This document shows positions 16,282-26,565 of a stretch of DNA of 55,894 nt, one piece after another. Where the stretch lies: NCBI GenBank assembly GCA_004322535.1, contig SCUZ01000073.1, positions 1-55,894 on the forward strand. Direction: 5' to 3'. This stretch comes from Rugosibacter sp. (lineage in GTDB: Bacteria; Pseudomonadota; Gammaproteobacteria; Burkholderiales; Rhodocyclaceae). The notes below the pieces were generated by a model. That model was not told the DNA's origin. It worked only from the letters and a program-made list of their open reading frames with translations, and made no database searches. The position numbers and the translations under genes were made by a program. Each line of letters begins with the position of its first letter. Position 1 is the first letter of the stretch.

Positions 16282-17022
16282 TCATAGAATGGGCAGGGAA
16301 GCTGCGCAGGTTTTGAGTTCGTCGCGTGCGGCTTTCCAGTCGGGATAGATGGTGCCCACAATACGCCAAAAATTCGCGCTGTGATTCATCTCGAGCAAGT
16401 GCGCTACTTCGTGCGCGACGACGTAATCGCCCAGGTGCGGCGCGAGATGAATCAGCCGCCAATTGATGCGGATACCGCTGTTGCGGCTGCAACTTCCCCA
16501 CCGAGTGCGGGCGGCGGAAAGCCCCAGCGGAGGGGGGGCGAGATTGATCTGCGCGGTGTAATGTCTCAGTCGTTCGCCAAAGTGAGTCAGCGCGTGTGCT
16601 TTTAAGGCGCGGGTGACGAGCCCGCCGAGATCGGCATCGGGACGGGCTTCCAGCACGAGCGTTTGGGCAATCCAGCGGAAGCGGTTGGCACCGGGAATCA
16701 CGCGCACTTCGATGTCCTGGCCCAGCAGGGGAAGCGGGGTGCCATCTTTGATGCTGATGTGCCGTGGGCGATAAACACGCGCAAGTTCGTCCAGCTTTTG
16801 CAGCACCCAGGCACCGTGGCCAAGCACAAAATGATCGATGTCTGCCAACCGCATGCGGGCGGGGGCGGATAAGCGCAGGCCACGCTCGTCGATGGTCATG
16901 CTTAAGTTGCGTGCCCCCGTTTTGATGCGGAAAGCGACAATACGCCCGGCGACCACGATTTGCCGGGTTTTAGGCGTCGGCGTGGGTTGTGGCAGAAGAA
17001 AAAGCTTGAGCTGCTCAAGCAT
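16282..17022 (-). CDS. YgjP-type zinc metallopeptidase-like protein (DUF45)
   Basis: A protein of the M48-like YgjP/WSS-related family with unknown physiological substrate. The C-terminal half holds the metal motif [12 protein letters not shown] (HExxH plus a third His) and the preceding family block TRWGSCS and [10 protein letters not shown]. The N-terminal half is a beta-rich domain. From the ATG at 17022 it has 246 residues, close to the family's 230-250; a TTG at 17055 would lengthen it. It overlaps the upstream paralogue-like gene by eight bases and is followed by gloA. Confidence 0.9.
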   Translation of the reverse strand: MLEQLKLFLLPQPTPTPKTRQIVVAGRIVAFRIKTGARNLSMTIDERGLRLSAPARMRLADIDHFVLGHGAWVLQKLDELARVYRPRHISIKDGTPLPLLGQDIEVRVIPGANRFRWIAQTLVLEARPDADLGGLVTRALKAHALTHFGERLRHYTAQINLAPPPLGLSAARTRWGSCSRNSGIRINWRLIHLAPHLGDYVVAHEVAHLLEMNHSANFWRIVGTIYPDWKAARDELKTCAASLPIL

Positions 17023-17536
17023 GCGAGGCAAACAACGGGTGGCTTGGTTGATCAAATGAAAAATAGGGCCGCAGTGCTTGATTCAGCGCGGCGTCAATTA
17101 TTTCTGGCGATTGTTCGATGAGGCGCCAATGGCAGCGCAGGGTGGCAGGTTCAGTCGCAATGTCAGTAGCCGATGCGGGCGCGGCATCAAGCAGTTCAAT
17201 CCAATCGCCACGGGTGGCAAAAGAGAGAACCAGACGAGGTTGCCGCCGTATCGCCAGCGCCGATTTTTCAGCGATACAGTGTGTCAAGTAGCGGATGGCG
17301 TCTGTGCGCAGCCAGGCTTCAGCACTATCTTGAATCTGCCGTGGCGTGGCATGCGGTGGTAGGGGTAAAAATAAGGTATCCCCTTGACGGCACGTTTGGA
17401 CATGCTCGCGGCTGAGCGTCAAGCGCAGCGATAAACCCAGGCAGCGAATGAGTGTGCCCTCATGCCAGCGTAATGCAGCATCAGGTGTGGCGGCGTCCAG
17501 CCGTAGATCAAGTTGGCGTTTGCGGACTGACCTCAT
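17015..17536 (-). CDS. YgjP-like protein lacking the HExxH metal motif
   Basis: A 173-residue protein that aligns by eye with the middle and C-terminal parts of its downstream neighbour. GTLIRCLGLSLRL matches [13 protein letters not shown], and LRCHWRLIEQSPEIIDAAL lines up with [19 protein letters not shown]. Where the neighbour has HEVAH, this one has NQALR, and TRWGSCS is also lost, so zinc hydrolysis is not expected. The first domain is shortened. It overlaps plsC by 29 bases and the active paralogue by eight, so the pair is translationally coupled. The frame is intact, which argues for a kept, non-catalytic role; a decaying duplicate is the alternative. Confidence 0.8.
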   Translation of the reverse strand: MRSVRKRQLDLRLDAATPDAALRWHEGTLIRCLGLSLRLTLSREHVQTCRQGDTLFLPLPPHATPRQIQDSAEAWLRTDAIRYLTHCIAEKSALAIRRQPRLVLSFATRGDWIELLDAAPASATDIATEPATLRCHWRLIEQSPEIIDAALNQALRPYFSFDQPSHPLFASHA

Positions 17537-18296
17537 CGGTATTTGTATCTGTAGCGAGATAAAGATCCGGGCTGATGCGACGCATTTCCGCTTCGATCCA
17601 AGTCTCTGCCTGCGCCAGAATTTCGGATGCGGTTAAACCCTCGGGATCAATGGCCGGGCCGACACTCACGGTGACGACACCACTTTTTTTGAACAAGGCG
17701 TTCTTCCCCCAGAATTCACCTGAGTTCAGCGCCACAGGAACCACAGGCGCGCCGCTGGCTGTGGCCAGAAAGGCACCGCCCCCTTTGTAGCGGTGCTTTC
17801 CACCTGGGGGAGCGCGCGTGCCTTCAGGGAAGATGACGACGGTATAGCCTTCGTCCAGGCGTGCACGACCGAGTTCGACCAGGTGTTTGATCGCTTCTTT
17901 GCCTGCATCGCGATCAATCGGAATCATGGGCGTGAGCGCCAGTGCCCAGCCGAAAAATGGCAGCTTCTTGATCTCTTTTTTCCAGACGAACACCGCATCC
18001 TTGAACACTTCTTGCAGGATCAATGTTTCCCAGGCGGACTGATGTTTGCAAAACACGATCGCCGATCGCGGCGGGATGTTTTCTGCGCCGATGAGGCGAT
18101 AGGGGATGCCCAGGACATGTTTGACCAGCCAGATCGCAAAGCGCACCCAAGGCATGGCCAGCCGGTGGCGCCAGCGCAGCGAGAGTGGAAAGCTGACCAG
18201 AATAAACAGCACCATGTAGGGTGGAGTGGTGATGATCAATATGACCAGATAGAGCAAGGAGCGGAGGAATGACAGCATGGAGTTATACGTGCTCAT
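17508..18296 (-). CDS. plsC: 1-acyl-sn-glycerol-3-phosphate acyltransferase
   Basis: Membrane enzyme that acylates lysophosphatidic acid to phosphatidic acid in phospholipid synthesis. The 262-residue protein has an N-terminal hydrophobic region (two helices within residues 8-60), then the acyltransferase blocks: CKHQSAWETLI (the H-x4-D/E motif, here with Glu, as often in betaproteobacteria), PMIPIDRDAG, and FPEGTRAPPG. Its ATG overlaps the gmhB stop (ATGA), and its 3' end overlaps the next gene. The link of gmhB and plsC fits shared use in building the outer membrane. Confidence 0.94.
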   Translation of the reverse strand: MSTYNSMLSFLRSLLYLVILIITTPPYMVLFILVSFPLSLRWRHRLAMPWVRFAIWLVKHVLGIPYRLIGAENIPPRSAIVFCKHQSAWETLILQEVFKDAVFVWKKEIKKLPFFGWALALTPMIPIDRDAGKEAIKHLVELGRARLDEGYTVVIFPEGTRAPPGGKHRYKGGGAFLATASGAPVVPVALNSGEFWGKNALFKKSGVVTVSVGPAIDPEGLTASEILAQAETWIEAEMRRISPDLYLATDTNTDEVSPQTPT

Positions 18297-18826
18297 GCGA
18301 GCAGGTGGGCGACAGCCGCTGTGAGATCAGGAAAAACGAGTGTGCCAGCAGGCAGTTCCGGATCAGTGGCGGTTTTTTTGCCTTTGCCGGTGAGCACCAG
18401 AATGGGTTTGGCACCGACGGCGACAGCGGCCTCCAGGTCACGCAGCGCATCGCCTATGGCGGGCACATTGGTTAAATTCGTATTAAAGCGTTTGGAAATT
18501 TCGTGCAACATCCCTGGTTTGGGTTTGCGGCAAGCGCAATTGTCAGCACTGGTATGCGGGCAAAAAAAGATAGCATCAATGCGCCCACCGACTTGCGCCA
18601 AGGCTTTGTTCATTTTTTCGTGAATCGCGTTGAGCGTATCCATCTCGAACAAGCCACGGCCCACGCCGGATTGATTCGTCGCGACTACTACGCGATAGCC
18701 CGCCTGATTCAGCCGCGCGATGGCAGCGAGGCTGCCAGGAAGGGGCTTCCATTCGTCAGGCGACTTGATGAACTGGGCGGAATCAAAATTGATCACACCA
18801 TCGCGGTCGAGAATAATCAGCTTCAT
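18293..18826 (-). CDS. gmhB: D-glycero-beta-D-manno-heptose-1,7-bisphosphate 7-phosphatase
   Basis: HAD-family phosphatase of the ADP-heptose pathway for lipopolysaccharide inner core. The 177-residue protein begins with the HAD nucleophile motif (LILDRDGVIN, D8 and D10 as nucleophile and general acid), has motif II (VVATNQSGVGRG) and the GmhB zinc site (CPHTSADNCACRKPKPGM, three Cys and a His), then the late GDALRDLEAA motif. The family is often annotated as histidinol-phosphatase; the zinc finger and neighbours favour GmhB. Overlaps plsC by four bases. Confidence 0.95.
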   Translation of the reverse strand: MKLIILDRDGVINFDSAQFIKSPDEWKPLPGSLAAIARLNQAGYRVVVATNQSGVGRGLFEMDTLNAIHEKMNKALAQVGGRIDAIFFCPHTSADNCACRKPKPGMLHEISKRFNTNLTNVPAIGDALRDLEAAVAVGAKPILVLTGKGKKTATDPELPAGTLVFPDLTAAVAHLLA

Positions 18827-18942
18827 ATCAATATCAGTTTATGTTTTATGGTGACAGCGGAAGGCGAGGAAAACAGCCCTCTGTCCCGGCTATTCGTTAG
18901 GTTTGGTCGGTTTATTTTCAACGGGTGTTGCTGCTGCGTGGT

Positions 18943-19293
18943 CTACAACAGCTCAATACCAACGCGGCGCACGGCAAGCACAAACAGGCCAAAGCAAGCG
19001 ACTGTGATAACGACGCTGGCGAGCAATGTTAGCCAGAATCCTAAACGCGGCAACAGCAACGGAAAGGCGAGGAACATCGGTAGTGTGGGTACAACATACC
19101 AAAACGTATACCAGGCGTGATTGGCTATTTTGGATTCGGGTTGATTTTCGATTTGCAGCCAGATGAGGGTCAAAATTGTCACCAGCGGCAGCGCGGCGAC
19201 CAGGCCGCCGAGCTTGTCGCTGCGTTTGGCAAGCTCCGACACCAGCACGACCACGGCGGCGGTAGTGAGATATTTCGTGATGAGCCAGAGCAT
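18943..19293 (-). CDS. DUF3147 family membrane protein
   Basis: A 116-residue inner-membrane protein of unknown role with four predicted helices. The pattern matches the DUF3147 family: a first helix (KYLTTAAVVVLVSELA), then KRSDKLGGLVAALPLVTILTLIW, HAWYTFWYVVPTLPMFLAFPLLL and a last helix. It starts 15 bases after the glyS stop, so it is in the glyQS transcript. A 116-base gap separates it from gmhB. Nothing in the sequence suggests a substrate. Confidence 0.85.
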   Translation of the reverse strand: MLWLITKYLTTAAVVVLVSELAKRSDKLGGLVAALPLVTILTLIWLQIENQPESKIANHAWYTFWYVVPTLPMFLAFPLLLPRLGFWLTLLASVVITVACFGLFVLAVRRVGIELL

Positions 19294-19308
19294 TTTGGTG
19301 ATGTAGCC

Positions 19309-21411
19309 TTAGCTTGATAAGCGTGAAATATCCGCCACGCAGTTCATCAGCTTGGCCAGCTGTACCAGCAGTGCCAAACGATTAGTGCGCATCGCTGGAT
19401 CATCTGCATTGACCATCACGCCTTCAAAAAAAGCGTCGACTGCCGGACGCAGGTCAGCTAGGGATTTCAGGGCCGTGGTGTAGTCGCTTTTGGCGAGTTG
19501 TGCTTCGATGAGCGGGGTGAGTCTTTTGACTTCGGCAAATAGGTTTTTTTCTGCCGTCTCATGGAGTAGCGCAGAGTTAACTGTTTGGCTTGCCTGCCCG
19601 GTCGATTTTTTCAGGATATTGACGATGCGTTTGTTGGCTGCAGCCAGCGCGGCCGCTTCGGGCAGGGCGGCAAAGGCTTTGACGGCGGCCAGGCGTTGCG
19701 GCACTTCATCCATGCGCGTGGGGTTTTGGGCGAGTACGGCATCCACCGCGTTAGGCTCGTGTCCGGCATCGCGCAGCAAGTTACGCAGCCGTTCACGGAA
19801 GAAGTCGGCGCTGGTAATACGGCACTCGGAGGTTAATAACGCCGGAGAAAAGCCTTCAGCAGCGTCTTCAATCAGATCGGCAAGGCTTAACGGCAGCGGC
19901 GTTTCCATCAGGATACGCAAAACACCGAGCGCAGCGCGACGCAAACCGAAGGGGTCTTTATCGCCAGTCGGGATTTGGCCGATGCCGAAAAAGCCGATCA
20001 GGGCATCCATTTTGTCGGCCAGCGCAACAGCGCAAGCCACGGGACCGTGCGGCAGCACATCGCCATTGAAACGCGGGCGATAGTGCTCTTCAATCGCCAC
20101 AGCGACAACAGCAGCTTCGCCATCGGCCAGCGCGTAATAGCGCCCCATGATGCCTTGCAGCTCAGGGAATTCGCCCACCATGTCGGTGACGAGGTCGGCC
20201 TTGGCAAGTAATGCGGCGCGCTCGGCGAGCGTTGCATCAGCGCCGAGCCGGTGAGCAATCCGCGCTGCGAGCTTGATCAGCCGGTCGACGCGCTCGCCCT
20301 GCGTGCCAAGCTTGTTGTGATACACCACGCTGGCGAGCTTGCCAATGCGCGCGGAGAGCGGCGTTTTTTTGTCCATCTCGAAAAAGAACTTGGCGTCTGC
20401 CAGCCGTGGCCGTACGACGCGGGCATTGCCTGTGATGATGTGTGTGGGGTCAGCGACCTTCATGTTGCTGACGACGAGAAAGCGGTTGGTCAGCTTTGCA
20501 TTCGGCCCGGTGCCATCCATCAGCGGAAAGTATTTCTGGTTCGCCTTCATGGTCAGAATCAGGCATTCCTGCGGCACAGCGAGGAATTCCGCTTCAAACC
20601 CCGCTTCATAGACGGCGGGATATTCGACTAAAGCGGTGACTTCATCCAGCAGCGCATCGTCTTGCAACCAGGTGCGGCTACCGGCTGCGGCATCGAGTTG
20701 CTGGCGAACCATCTCGCGGCGCTTATCGAACGAGACAATCACGCGGCCTTGTTGTTCCAGCGTCGCGGCATAATCATCCGCGTTGGTGAGAGTGATCTCG
20801 CCCGTGCTCATAAAGCGATGGCCGCGCGTGGTGTTGCTGCTACTCAAGCTCAGCGCAGAGCCTGGCACAACGCGCGTGCCATGCAGCAGCACCAGTCCAT
20901 GCACGGGACGCACAAACTGCACCTCGCTATTGCCCCAGCGCATGAGCTTGGCGACGGGGAGTTTTTTCAGCGCCGCAGCCAAAATTTCAGTCAAACAGTT
21001 ATCTAGGGTTGCTCCTTTGACTAGTGCATCATAGAAAAACATTTCCGTTTTTCCATCTAACTCCTTTTTAAATTTGCCGATTTCAGAAGCTGGAATGCCT
21101 TCCGTTTCCAATTTCTTCAATAGTGCGGGAGTTGGTTGGCCATTGACATCCAGCGCTACCTTCACCGGCATAAGCTTCTTTTTTTCGTGTCTGTCCTCGG
21201 CTTGAGAAAATACATCGGGGACAAGCACGGCGAGCCTGCGTGGTGTTGCAAATATCTCAATCTTGGGTACGCGAAGCTTTAACTGATAACGGATCAGTTC
21301 GTTGAGAATTTCTTCGCCAAATTTTTCGCCAAGCATTTTCAGCGATTTCGGTGGCAGTTCTTCACAGAGAAGCTCAATCAATAGAGTGGCTTTCATGGGT
21401 GTCGCCTTCAT
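19309..21411 (-). CDS. glyS: Glycyl-tRNA synthetase beta subunit
   Basis: Large subunit of the alpha2beta2 glycyl-tRNA synthetase; it binds tRNA and includes an HD-type and an anticodon-binding domain. The 700-residue protein starts [21 protein letters not shown], where LLIEL..EELPP is the family signature, and contains the HD-like block, [17 protein letters not shown], and [15 protein letters not shown]. Length is normal (about 690-720). The first ATG (21411) overlaps the glyQ stop and has AGGGAG nine bases before it; a second ATG five codons on fits family N-termini equally well. Confidence 0.98.
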   Translation of the reverse strand: MKATPMKATLLIELLCEELPPKSLKMLGEKFGEEILNELIRYQLKLRVPKIEIFATPRRLAVLVPDVFSQAEDRHEKKKLMPVKVALDVNGQPTPALLKKLETEGIPASEIGKFKKELDGKTEMFFYDALVKGATLDNCLTEILAAALKKLPVAKLMRWGNSEVQFVRPVHGLVLLHGTRVVPGSALSLSSSNTTRGHRFMSTGEITLTNADDYAATLEQQGRVIVSFDKRREMVRQQLDAAAGSRTWLQDDALLDEVTALVEYPAVYEAGFEAEFLAVPQECLILTMKANQKYFPLMDGTGPNAKLTNRFLVVSNMKVADPTHIITGNARVVRPRLADAKFFFEMDKKTPLSARIGKLASVVYHNKLGTQGERVDRLIKLAARIAHRLGADATLAERAALLAKADLVTDMVGEFPELQGIMGRYYALADGEAAVVAVAIEEHYRPRFNGDVLPHGPVACAVALADKMDALIGFFGIGQIPTGDKDPFGLRRAALGVLRILMETPLPLSLADLIEDAAEGFSPALLTSECRITSADFFRERLRNLLRDAGHEPNAVDAVLAQNPTRMDEVPQRLAAVKAFAALPEAAALAAANKRIVNILKKSTGQASQTVNSALLHETAEKNLFAEVKRLTPLIEAQLAKSDYTTALKSLADLRPAVDAFFEGVMVNADDPAMRTNRLALLVQLAKLMNCVADISRLSS

Positions 21412-22298
21412 GCGGCGTCTCCCTTCAGCATCGGAAAGCCCAGCCGCTCGCGCGAGTCGTAATACGCTTGCGCCACTTCACGCGCCAGCGCGCGCACGCG
21501 ACCGATGTAGGCGGCGCGCTCGGTGACTGAAATCGCACCGCGCGCGTCCAGCAAGTTGAAACTGTGCGATGCTTTCATGACCATCTCGAAACCGGGCAGG
21601 GGAAGATTAAGGCCAATGAGTCGGTGGGCTTCGGACTCGAATTTGCCAAACTGGGCAAATAGCCAATCCACATCCGAATGCTCAAAGTTGTAGGTGGATT
21701 GCTCCACTTCATTCTGGTGATATACGTCGCCATAGGTCACACCCGGCGACCACACCAGGTCGTACACGTTCTCTACTCCTTGCAAATACATCGCCAGACG
21801 TTCGATGCCATAAGTAATCTCGCCCAGCACGGGGCGGCAGACGAGTGAGCCGACTTCCTGAAAATAGGTGAATTGGGTGACTTCCATGCCATCCAGCCAC
21901 ACTTCCCATCCCAGACCCCAGGCACCCAGCGTGGGCGATTCCCAGTCATCCTCGACAAAGCGGATGTCATGTTCGGCGGTGTCAATGCCCAGGTGACGCA
22001 GGCTGTCGAGGTACAGTTCCTGAATATTGGGCGGGTTGGGTTTCAGCACCACCTGGTATTGGTAGTAGTGCTGCAAGCGATTCGGGTTTTCGCCATAGCG
22101 GCCATCTTTCGGCCGCCGCGAAGGTTGCACATAAGCCGCCCGCCAAGGCTCGGGCCCCAAGGCGCGCAGAAAAGTCGCGGTGTGAAATGTGCCGGCGCCA
22201 ACTTCAATATCGTAAGGCTGGAGCAACACGCAGCCCTGCCGGTTCCAGTAATCCTGCAAGCGCAGGATGATTTCCTGGAATGTGGGTTTTTGCTTCAT
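21408..22298 (-). CDS. glyQ: Glycyl-tRNA synthetase alpha subunit
   Basis: Catalytic class II subunit that makes glycyl-adenylate. From the ATG at 22298 the protein is 296 residues, beginning [18 protein letters not shown] and containing motif 2 and family blocks ([71 protein letters not shown]). The frame stays open upstream to 22391 but that extension has no family match. It is first in a minus-strand cluster glyQ-glyS-DUF3147-gmhB-plsC-ygjP pair-gloA. Confidence 0.98.
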   Translation of the reverse strand: MKQKPTFQEIILRLQDYWNRQGCVLLQPYDIEVGAGTFHTATFLRALGPEPWRAAYVQPSRRPKDGRYGENPNRLQHYYQYQVVLKPNPPNIQELYLDSLRHLGIDTAEHDIRFVEDDWESPTLGAWGLGWEVWLDGMEVTQFTYFQEVGSLVCRPVLGEITYGIERLAMYLQGVENVYDLVWSPGVTYGDVYHQNEVEQSTYNFEHSDVDWLFAQFGKFESEAHRLIGLNLPLPGFEMVMKASHSFNLLDARGAISVTERAAYIGRVRALAREVAQAYYDSRERLGFPMLKGDAA

Positions 22299-22464
22299 GA
22301 GGGCATTCCGAAATGCGATAAAGAAAACGATTTTACAGTGCTTTGCGTGGCTACAGAAGCGGACAGAGCATGAACTTGCAGCACGTGTCAAATGCGAATT
22401 GACAGGCGATTTCTATGAGATTAGTCTGAAAAGGTTCCCACGCTTCCGCACTGGTAAAAGTTTA

Positions 22465-22481
22465 TGCCTTACGCCAAGGCA
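22465..22481. promoter_or_regulatory. Candidate MerR-type operator upstream of the Met-rich gene
   Basis: TGCCTT-acgcc-AAGGCA is a perfect 6-5-6 inverted repeat. A -10-like AATAAT follows at 22488-22493. CueR-class copper regulators bind such GC-rich dyads between widely spaced -35 and -10 boxes, and the next genes are copper-related, but no clear -35 is visible and no regulator gene is in the window. Confidence 0.3.
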
Positions 22482-22546
22482 AGCTGGAATAATCGCAAGT
22501 CGACTTTTTTTGCCGGTAACGGCAACACCTTTCCAGGAGACCAGCC

Positions 22547-23047
22547 ATGAAGAAGACCCTAAGTGTTATTGCAGCATCCATGATGCTGGCGTTTGCCGCT
22601 CACGCCGAAGAAGCGCATCACCCCGAGCAAAAGACCGATGCGACGGTTGTCAAGGCGGCTGTCCAACCCAGTGTCAATCATGGCGAAGCAATCAAGAAGA
22701 TGCAGGGCAACGTGAAAAAAATGCGCTCCCAGCTTGATCGCATCGGCAAGGCCAAGAGTGACGAGGAACGGCAGAAATTGATGGCCGAGCACATGCAGAC
22801 CATGCACGAGAACATGATGATCGCCAAGGGCATGATGGGTGAGGAGGGTATGGCCTGCCCGATGATGAAGGGTGGGAAAGGCGGCATGGCCGGCATGGGT
22901 AGGGGCATGATGAAGGATCAGGGCGGCGAAGGCGCTGGCATGGATCGCATGCAGCAGATGGAAAAGCGTATGGACATGATGCAGATGATGATGGAACGCA
23001 TGATGCAAAACCAATCAGGCACCACTGCCATGCCCACGGAAAAGTGA
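22547..23047 (+). CDS. Exported methionine-rich protein, probable copper binding
   Basis: A 166-residue protein with a clear signal peptide (MKKTLSVIAASMMLAFAAHA). The mature part starts with a His-containing segment (EEAHHPEQK), has a charged helical middle, and ends in a Met-dense region with many MxxM and MM pairs (GMACPMMKGG, RMQQMEKRMDMMQMMMERMM). Periplasmic Met-rich stretches bind Cu(I) and Ag(I) in proteins such as CusF, CopC and PcoE. I do not recognise a named family. An AGGAGA ribosome site precedes the ATG. It lies 250 bases before the copper ATPase on the same strand, which supports a role in copper handling. Confidence 0.82.
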   Translation: MKKTLSVIAASMMLAFAAHAEEAHHPEQKTDATVVKAAVQPSVNHGEAIKKMQGNVKKMRSQLDRIGKAKSDEERQKLMAEHMQTMHENMMIAKGMMGEEGMACPMMKGGKGGMAGMGRGMMKDQGGEGAGMDRMQQMEKRMDMMQMMMERMMQNQSGTTAMPTEK

Positions 23048-23237
23048 GGCACGCTGGCGATTCGCGGCAGCGGGGTAAAAGCGTAGGGGAAATGCGAATT
23101 CGACTGAATGTGGATTTTCTTTTCTAGTGCGGCTCAACTCGCGCTATTGTCGATTCTGATTACCGTTCTCTCGCATTTGGTCCGGCGCGAGGAAAGGGAG
23201 GGAGTTATTGAATTCGGCAATGCTTGTTGGATGCCAG

Positions 23238-23258
23238 ATGAAAGCCCCGGGCTTTCAT
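23238..23258. repeat. 21-base inverted repeat before the copper ATPase gene
   Basis: ATGAAAGCCC and GGGCTTTCAT flank a single C. As RNA it would fold to an eight-pair stem. It lies between the Met-rich gene and copA; no T-run follows, so it may be a weak terminator, an mRNA end-protecting hairpin or an operator. Confidence 0.55.
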
Positions 23259-23297
23259 TCTCTGTTGAAGAACCATGCCTAACCAAGGAAAACCATA

Positions 23298-25649
23298 ATG
23301 AATCATGTACATCAGACATCCTGCCATCATGAGTTCGAAGAGCATCCAGCTATCGCTGGGGAAAACAAAGACCCGGTTTGCGGCATGACGGTATCACCGG
23401 ATGCAACGATAGCTTCCGATTATCAAGGCAGGCGTTATCTCTTTTGTGGTGCCAGGTGCAAAACCAAATTCGATCTGGATCCGCAATATTATTTGCAAAA
23501 AGCCTTGCACCCGGCAGAATCCGACGTAGTGCTCAAAGGAGAGATCTACACTTGCCCCATGCATCCGGAAATCCGCCAGCCTATGCCCGGCATGTGCCCC
23601 AAGTGCGGCATGGCTCTGGAGCCGGAGATGCCCTCGCTGGACGATGAGGAAAATCCCGAGCTGAGGGATTTTCGCCACCGTTTCTGGTGGACGCTGCCGC
23701 TGACAATAGTCGTGACGGTACTCGCAATGGCCGGGCATAGCTTGGCACTGATGACCCCGCAAATGCAGAACTGGGTTGAATTGATGTTGGCAACACCTAT
23801 CGTGCTCTGGGCGGGCTGGCCGTTTTTTGTGCGCGGCGTGCAATCAGTTATCACGCGCAATCCGAACATGTGGACGCTGATTGGTTCGGGCACCTCTGCC
23901 GCCTATTTTTATAGCGTGGCAGCCACCGTGGTGCCGGATATTTTCCCTGCATCCTTTGTTGCGCATGGTCGGGTTGGCGTGTATTTCGAGGCGGCGGCGG
24001 TGATTGTTTCCTTGACATTGCTTGGCCAGATATTCGAACTGAAGGCGCGCTCGCAGACTTCGGCGGCGATCAAGTCCCTGCTTGGTTTGGCGCCCAAGAC
24101 CGCGCGGCGCATCGGGAGCGATGGCAGCGAAGAAGACATCCCGCTCACCCACGTGCATATCGGCGACCGGCTGCGCGTGCGCCCCGGCGAGAAAGTGCCG
24201 GTGGATGGCGTGGTCGAGGAAGGCGAGAGCGCGGTGGATGAGTCCATGCTCACCGGCGAGCCGATTCCTGTCTCCAAGCAGCCCGGCGACAAACTCATTG
24301 GCGCGACAATCAATGCCAATGGCAGCTTGATCATGCGTGCCGAAAAAATCGGCTCTGCCACGGTGCTCGCGCAGATCGTGCAGATGGTTGCGCAGGCACA
24401 GCGCTCGCGTGCGCCCATGCAGCGCCTGGCCGATGTGGTGGCGGGCTACTTCGTGGTGATCGTCATGGGCATCGCCTTGCTCACCTTTTTTATCTGGGGT
24501 TTTTTCGGCCCCGATCCCAGCTGGGTGTATGCGCTGATCAACGCCGTCTCGGTGCTGATCATCGCCTGCCCCTGCGCGCTGGGTCTGGCAACACCGATGT
24601 CCATCATGGTGGCCACCGGCAAGGCGGCTACTGCGGGCGTGCTGTTCCGCGATGCCGCCGCGATTGAACAATTGCGCACGATTGACACGCTGATCGTGGA
24701 CAAAACCGGCACGCTCACCGCCGGCAAGCCGTCTTTTCATCGTGTGGTAGCCGCCACGGGCTGGAGTGAGGACGAGGTGTTGCGTACAGCTGCCAGCATT
24801 GATCAAGGCAGTGAGCATCCGCTCGCCCATGCCATTGTTGCCGAGGCGCTGCGGCGGCAACTGGCGCTGGATAAGCCCGAGCGCTTTGAATCCGGCACGG
24901 GCATCGGCGTGCGCGGGTTGATCGCAGGCCGCGCAGTGATTCTCGGCAATGCAGCCTTGATGGCAGATGAAAAAGTGGTTGCGACAGATCTCGCGGCTGC
25001 TGCTGAAACCCTGCGCACGGAAGGCGCCAGCGTAATGTACCTGGCGGTGAACGGATATCTGGCAGGCCTCGTCGCTGTCGCTGATCCGATCAAGGAGTCA
25101 ACGCCGGAAGCGCTGGCCGGGCTCAAGACCGCTGGCATCCGCGTCATCATGGCAACGGGCGATGGTTTGACTACAGCGCGTGCCGTGGCTTCGCGCCTCG
25201 GCCTTGATGCAGCGCGCGGTGAGGTTTATGGCGAAGTGAAGCCACGCGACAAGGTGGCACTGGTAGAGCGCTTGCAAGGCGAAGGCTGCAAAGTTGCCAT
25301 GGCCGGCGATGGCATCAACGATGCGCCAGCGCTGGCGCGTGCCGAGGTCGGTATCGCCATGGGCACGGGCACGGATGTCGCCATGAACAGCGCTCAGGTG
25401 ACGCTGGTCAAGGGCGACTTGCGTGGCATCTTGCGGGCGCGTGCGCTATCGGTGGCGACCGTCGGCAACATGCGCCAGAACCTGGCCTTTGCATTCCTTT
25501 ATAACGCGCTGGGCATTCCGCTGGCAGCAGGCGTGCTCTATCCCTTCACCGGCTTGCTGCTCTCGCCGCTGATCGCCGCTGTGGCCATGAGTTTCAGTTC
25601 GGTCTCGGTGATCACTAACGCACTGCGTCTGAAGCGGGTGAAGATATGA
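23298..25649 (+). CDS. copA: Copper-translocating P1B-type ATPase
   Basis: Inner-membrane pump that exports Cu(I) from the cytoplasm using ATP. In place of ferredoxin-like HMA domains, the N-terminus has a His/Cys start, a YHS domain (DPVCGM, about residues 26-70) and a heavy-metal-binding zinc-ribbon-like domain (YTCPMHPE ... PGMCPKCGM, about 80-110). Eight membrane helices follow. The transport site CPC is at 424-426, the phosphorylated Asp is D468 in DKTGT, and the TGE (LTGEPIP), HP (SEHPLAHA) and GDGIND motifs are present. 783 residues fits the subgroup. Two Met-rich and Cys-rich copper clusters elsewhere in the window fit its role. Confidence 0.95.
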   Translation: MNHVHQTSCHHEFEEHPAIAGENKDPVCGMTVSPDATIASDYQGRRYLFCGARCKTKFDLDPQYYLQKALHPAESDVVLKGEIYTCPMHPEIRQPMPGMCPKCGMALEPEMPSLDDEENPELRDFRHRFWWTLPLTIVVTVLAMAGHSLALMTPQMQNWVELMLATPIVLWAGWPFFVRGVQSVITRNPNMWTLIGSGTSAAYFYSVAATVVPDIFPASFVAHGRVGVYFEAAAVIVSLTLLGQIFELKARSQTSAAIKSLLGLAPKTARRIGSDGSEEDIPLTHVHIGDRLRVRPGEKVPVDGVVEEGESAVDESMLTGEPIPVSKQPGDKLIGATINANGSLIMRAEKIGSATVLAQIVQMVAQAQRSRAPMQRLADVVAGYFVVIVMGIALLTFFIWGFFGPDPSWVYALINAVSVLIIACPCALGLATPMSIMVATGKAATAGVLFRDAAAIEQLRTIDTLIVDKTGTLTAGKPSFHRVVAATGWSEDEVLRTAASIDQGSEHPLAHAIVAEALRRQLALDKPERFESGTGIGVRGLIAGRAVILGNAALMADEKVVATDLAAAAETLRTEGASVMYLAVNGYLAGLVAVADPIKESTPEALAGLKTAGIRVIMATGDGLTTARAVASRLGLDAARGEVYGEVKPRDKVALVERLQGEGCKVAMAGDGINDAPALARAEVGIAMGTGTDVAMNSAQVTLVKGDLRGILRARALSVATVGNMRQNLAFAFLYNALGIPLAAGVLYPFTGLLLSPLIAAVAMSFSSVSVITNALRLKRVKI

Positions 25650-25767
25650 ACGCTACGACCTTACATTGACTTCAAAACAACAAAGCCTGAAAAATCGGCA
25701 CTGGCAGGACGGCGAGACAGTCATGATTTATGCGTTTTATCCTCGATGCACCGTGTTGAAAGACATA

Positions 25768-25800
25768 TTGACTAGCGAGATTGTTAAGATAACAATCTCG
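25768..25800 (+). promoter_or_regulatory. Promoter overlapped by a 25-base inverted-repeat operator (pirin gene)
   Basis: TTGACT (25768-25773) stands 17 bases before AACAAT (25791-25796), a fair sigma-70 promoter. CGAGATTGTTA-aga-TAACAATCTCG (25776-25800) is a perfect 11-3-11 inverted repeat that fills the spacer and -10 box, so a bound dimer would block RNA polymerase. The pirin gene starts 24 bases on. Arm length and placement fit MarR- or HxlR-type repressors; no regulator gene is adjacent. Confidence 0.6.
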
Positions 25801-25823
25801 ACCATGGACAAGGAGATGCTTTC

Positions 25824-26525
25824 ATGCTCACCCTGCGCAAATCGCAAGATCGTGGTTATGCAGACCACGGTTGGCTCAAGAGTTATCACTCATTCTCGTT
25901 TGCCGATTACCAGGATCCGGCCTTTATGGGTTGGGGCAATCTGCGCGTTATTAACGAAGATCGTATTGAGCCGGGCAAAGGCTTTGGCAAGCACGGCCAC
26001 CGCGACATGGAAATCATCAGCTATGTACTGTCGGGGGAGCTGGCGCACCAGGACAGCATGGGCAATATCGAGGGCATTCCGCCCGGCGACGTGCAACGCA
26101 TGAGCGCGGGAACGGGCGTTTTGCATAGCGAGTTTAATCACGCAAAAGACCAGGTAACCCATTTATTGCAAATATGGATTGTGCCCAATGTCACTGGCAT
26201 AGCGCCCGGTTACGAGCAGAAAACGATTCCCGCTGACCAAAAGCGCGGCACACTGCGCCTGGTGGCGTCCCCAAATGGCGCGCAGGACTCGGTCACGATC
26301 CACGCTGACGCGACGCTTTACCTGGGTCTTTTCGATGGCGATGAGCGTGCAGAACTCGCACTTGACCCAGCCCGCAAAGCCTATGTGCATCTGGCACGCG
26401 GCGCGCTTGAGGTGAATGGTCAGCGTATCGGTGCGGGGGATGCGGTCATGCTTGAGTCTGAAAGCAGAATTACTTTGGCACATGGCAGCGATGCTGAGGT
26501 ACTGGTGTTTGATCTGGCTGCTTGA
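25824..26525 (+). CDS. Pirin family bicupin protein (YhhW-like)
   Basis: A 233-residue two-domain cupin. The N-terminal cupin keeps the metal ligands of the quercetin 2,3-dioxygenase-active pirins: His in FGKHGHRDMEIISYVLSG (two His), a Glu in the same strand region and His in GTGVLHSEFN. E. coli YhhW oxidises quercetin in vitro; the natural substrate is unknown, and pirins often respond to electrophile or redox stress. The ATG at 25824 follows AAGGAG. A strong operator-like repeat overlaps its promoter. A DoxX gene follows 40 bases later and is probably co-transcribed, a common pairing. Confidence 0.92.
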   Translation: MLTLRKSQDRGYADHGWLKSYHSFSFADYQDPAFMGWGNLRVINEDRIEPGKGFGKHGHRDMEIISYVLSGELAHQDSMGNIEGIPPGDVQRMSAGTGVLHSEFNHAKDQVTHLLQIWIVPNVTGIAPGYEQKTIPADQKRGTLRLVASPNGAQDSVTIHADATLYLGLFDGDERAELALDPARKAYVHLARGALEVNGQRIGAGDAVMLESESRITLAHGSDAEVLVFDLAA

Positions 26526-26565
26526 ATTTTTGCCTTTCAATTTGAGATAAAAAAGGAGCCTGCCC

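Noticed and set aside
23108-23332. 74-codon reading with a hydrophobic start before copA
   Set aside because: It overlaps the copA start, has no ribosome site and its second half looks random. Only the first 25 residues look membrane-like.
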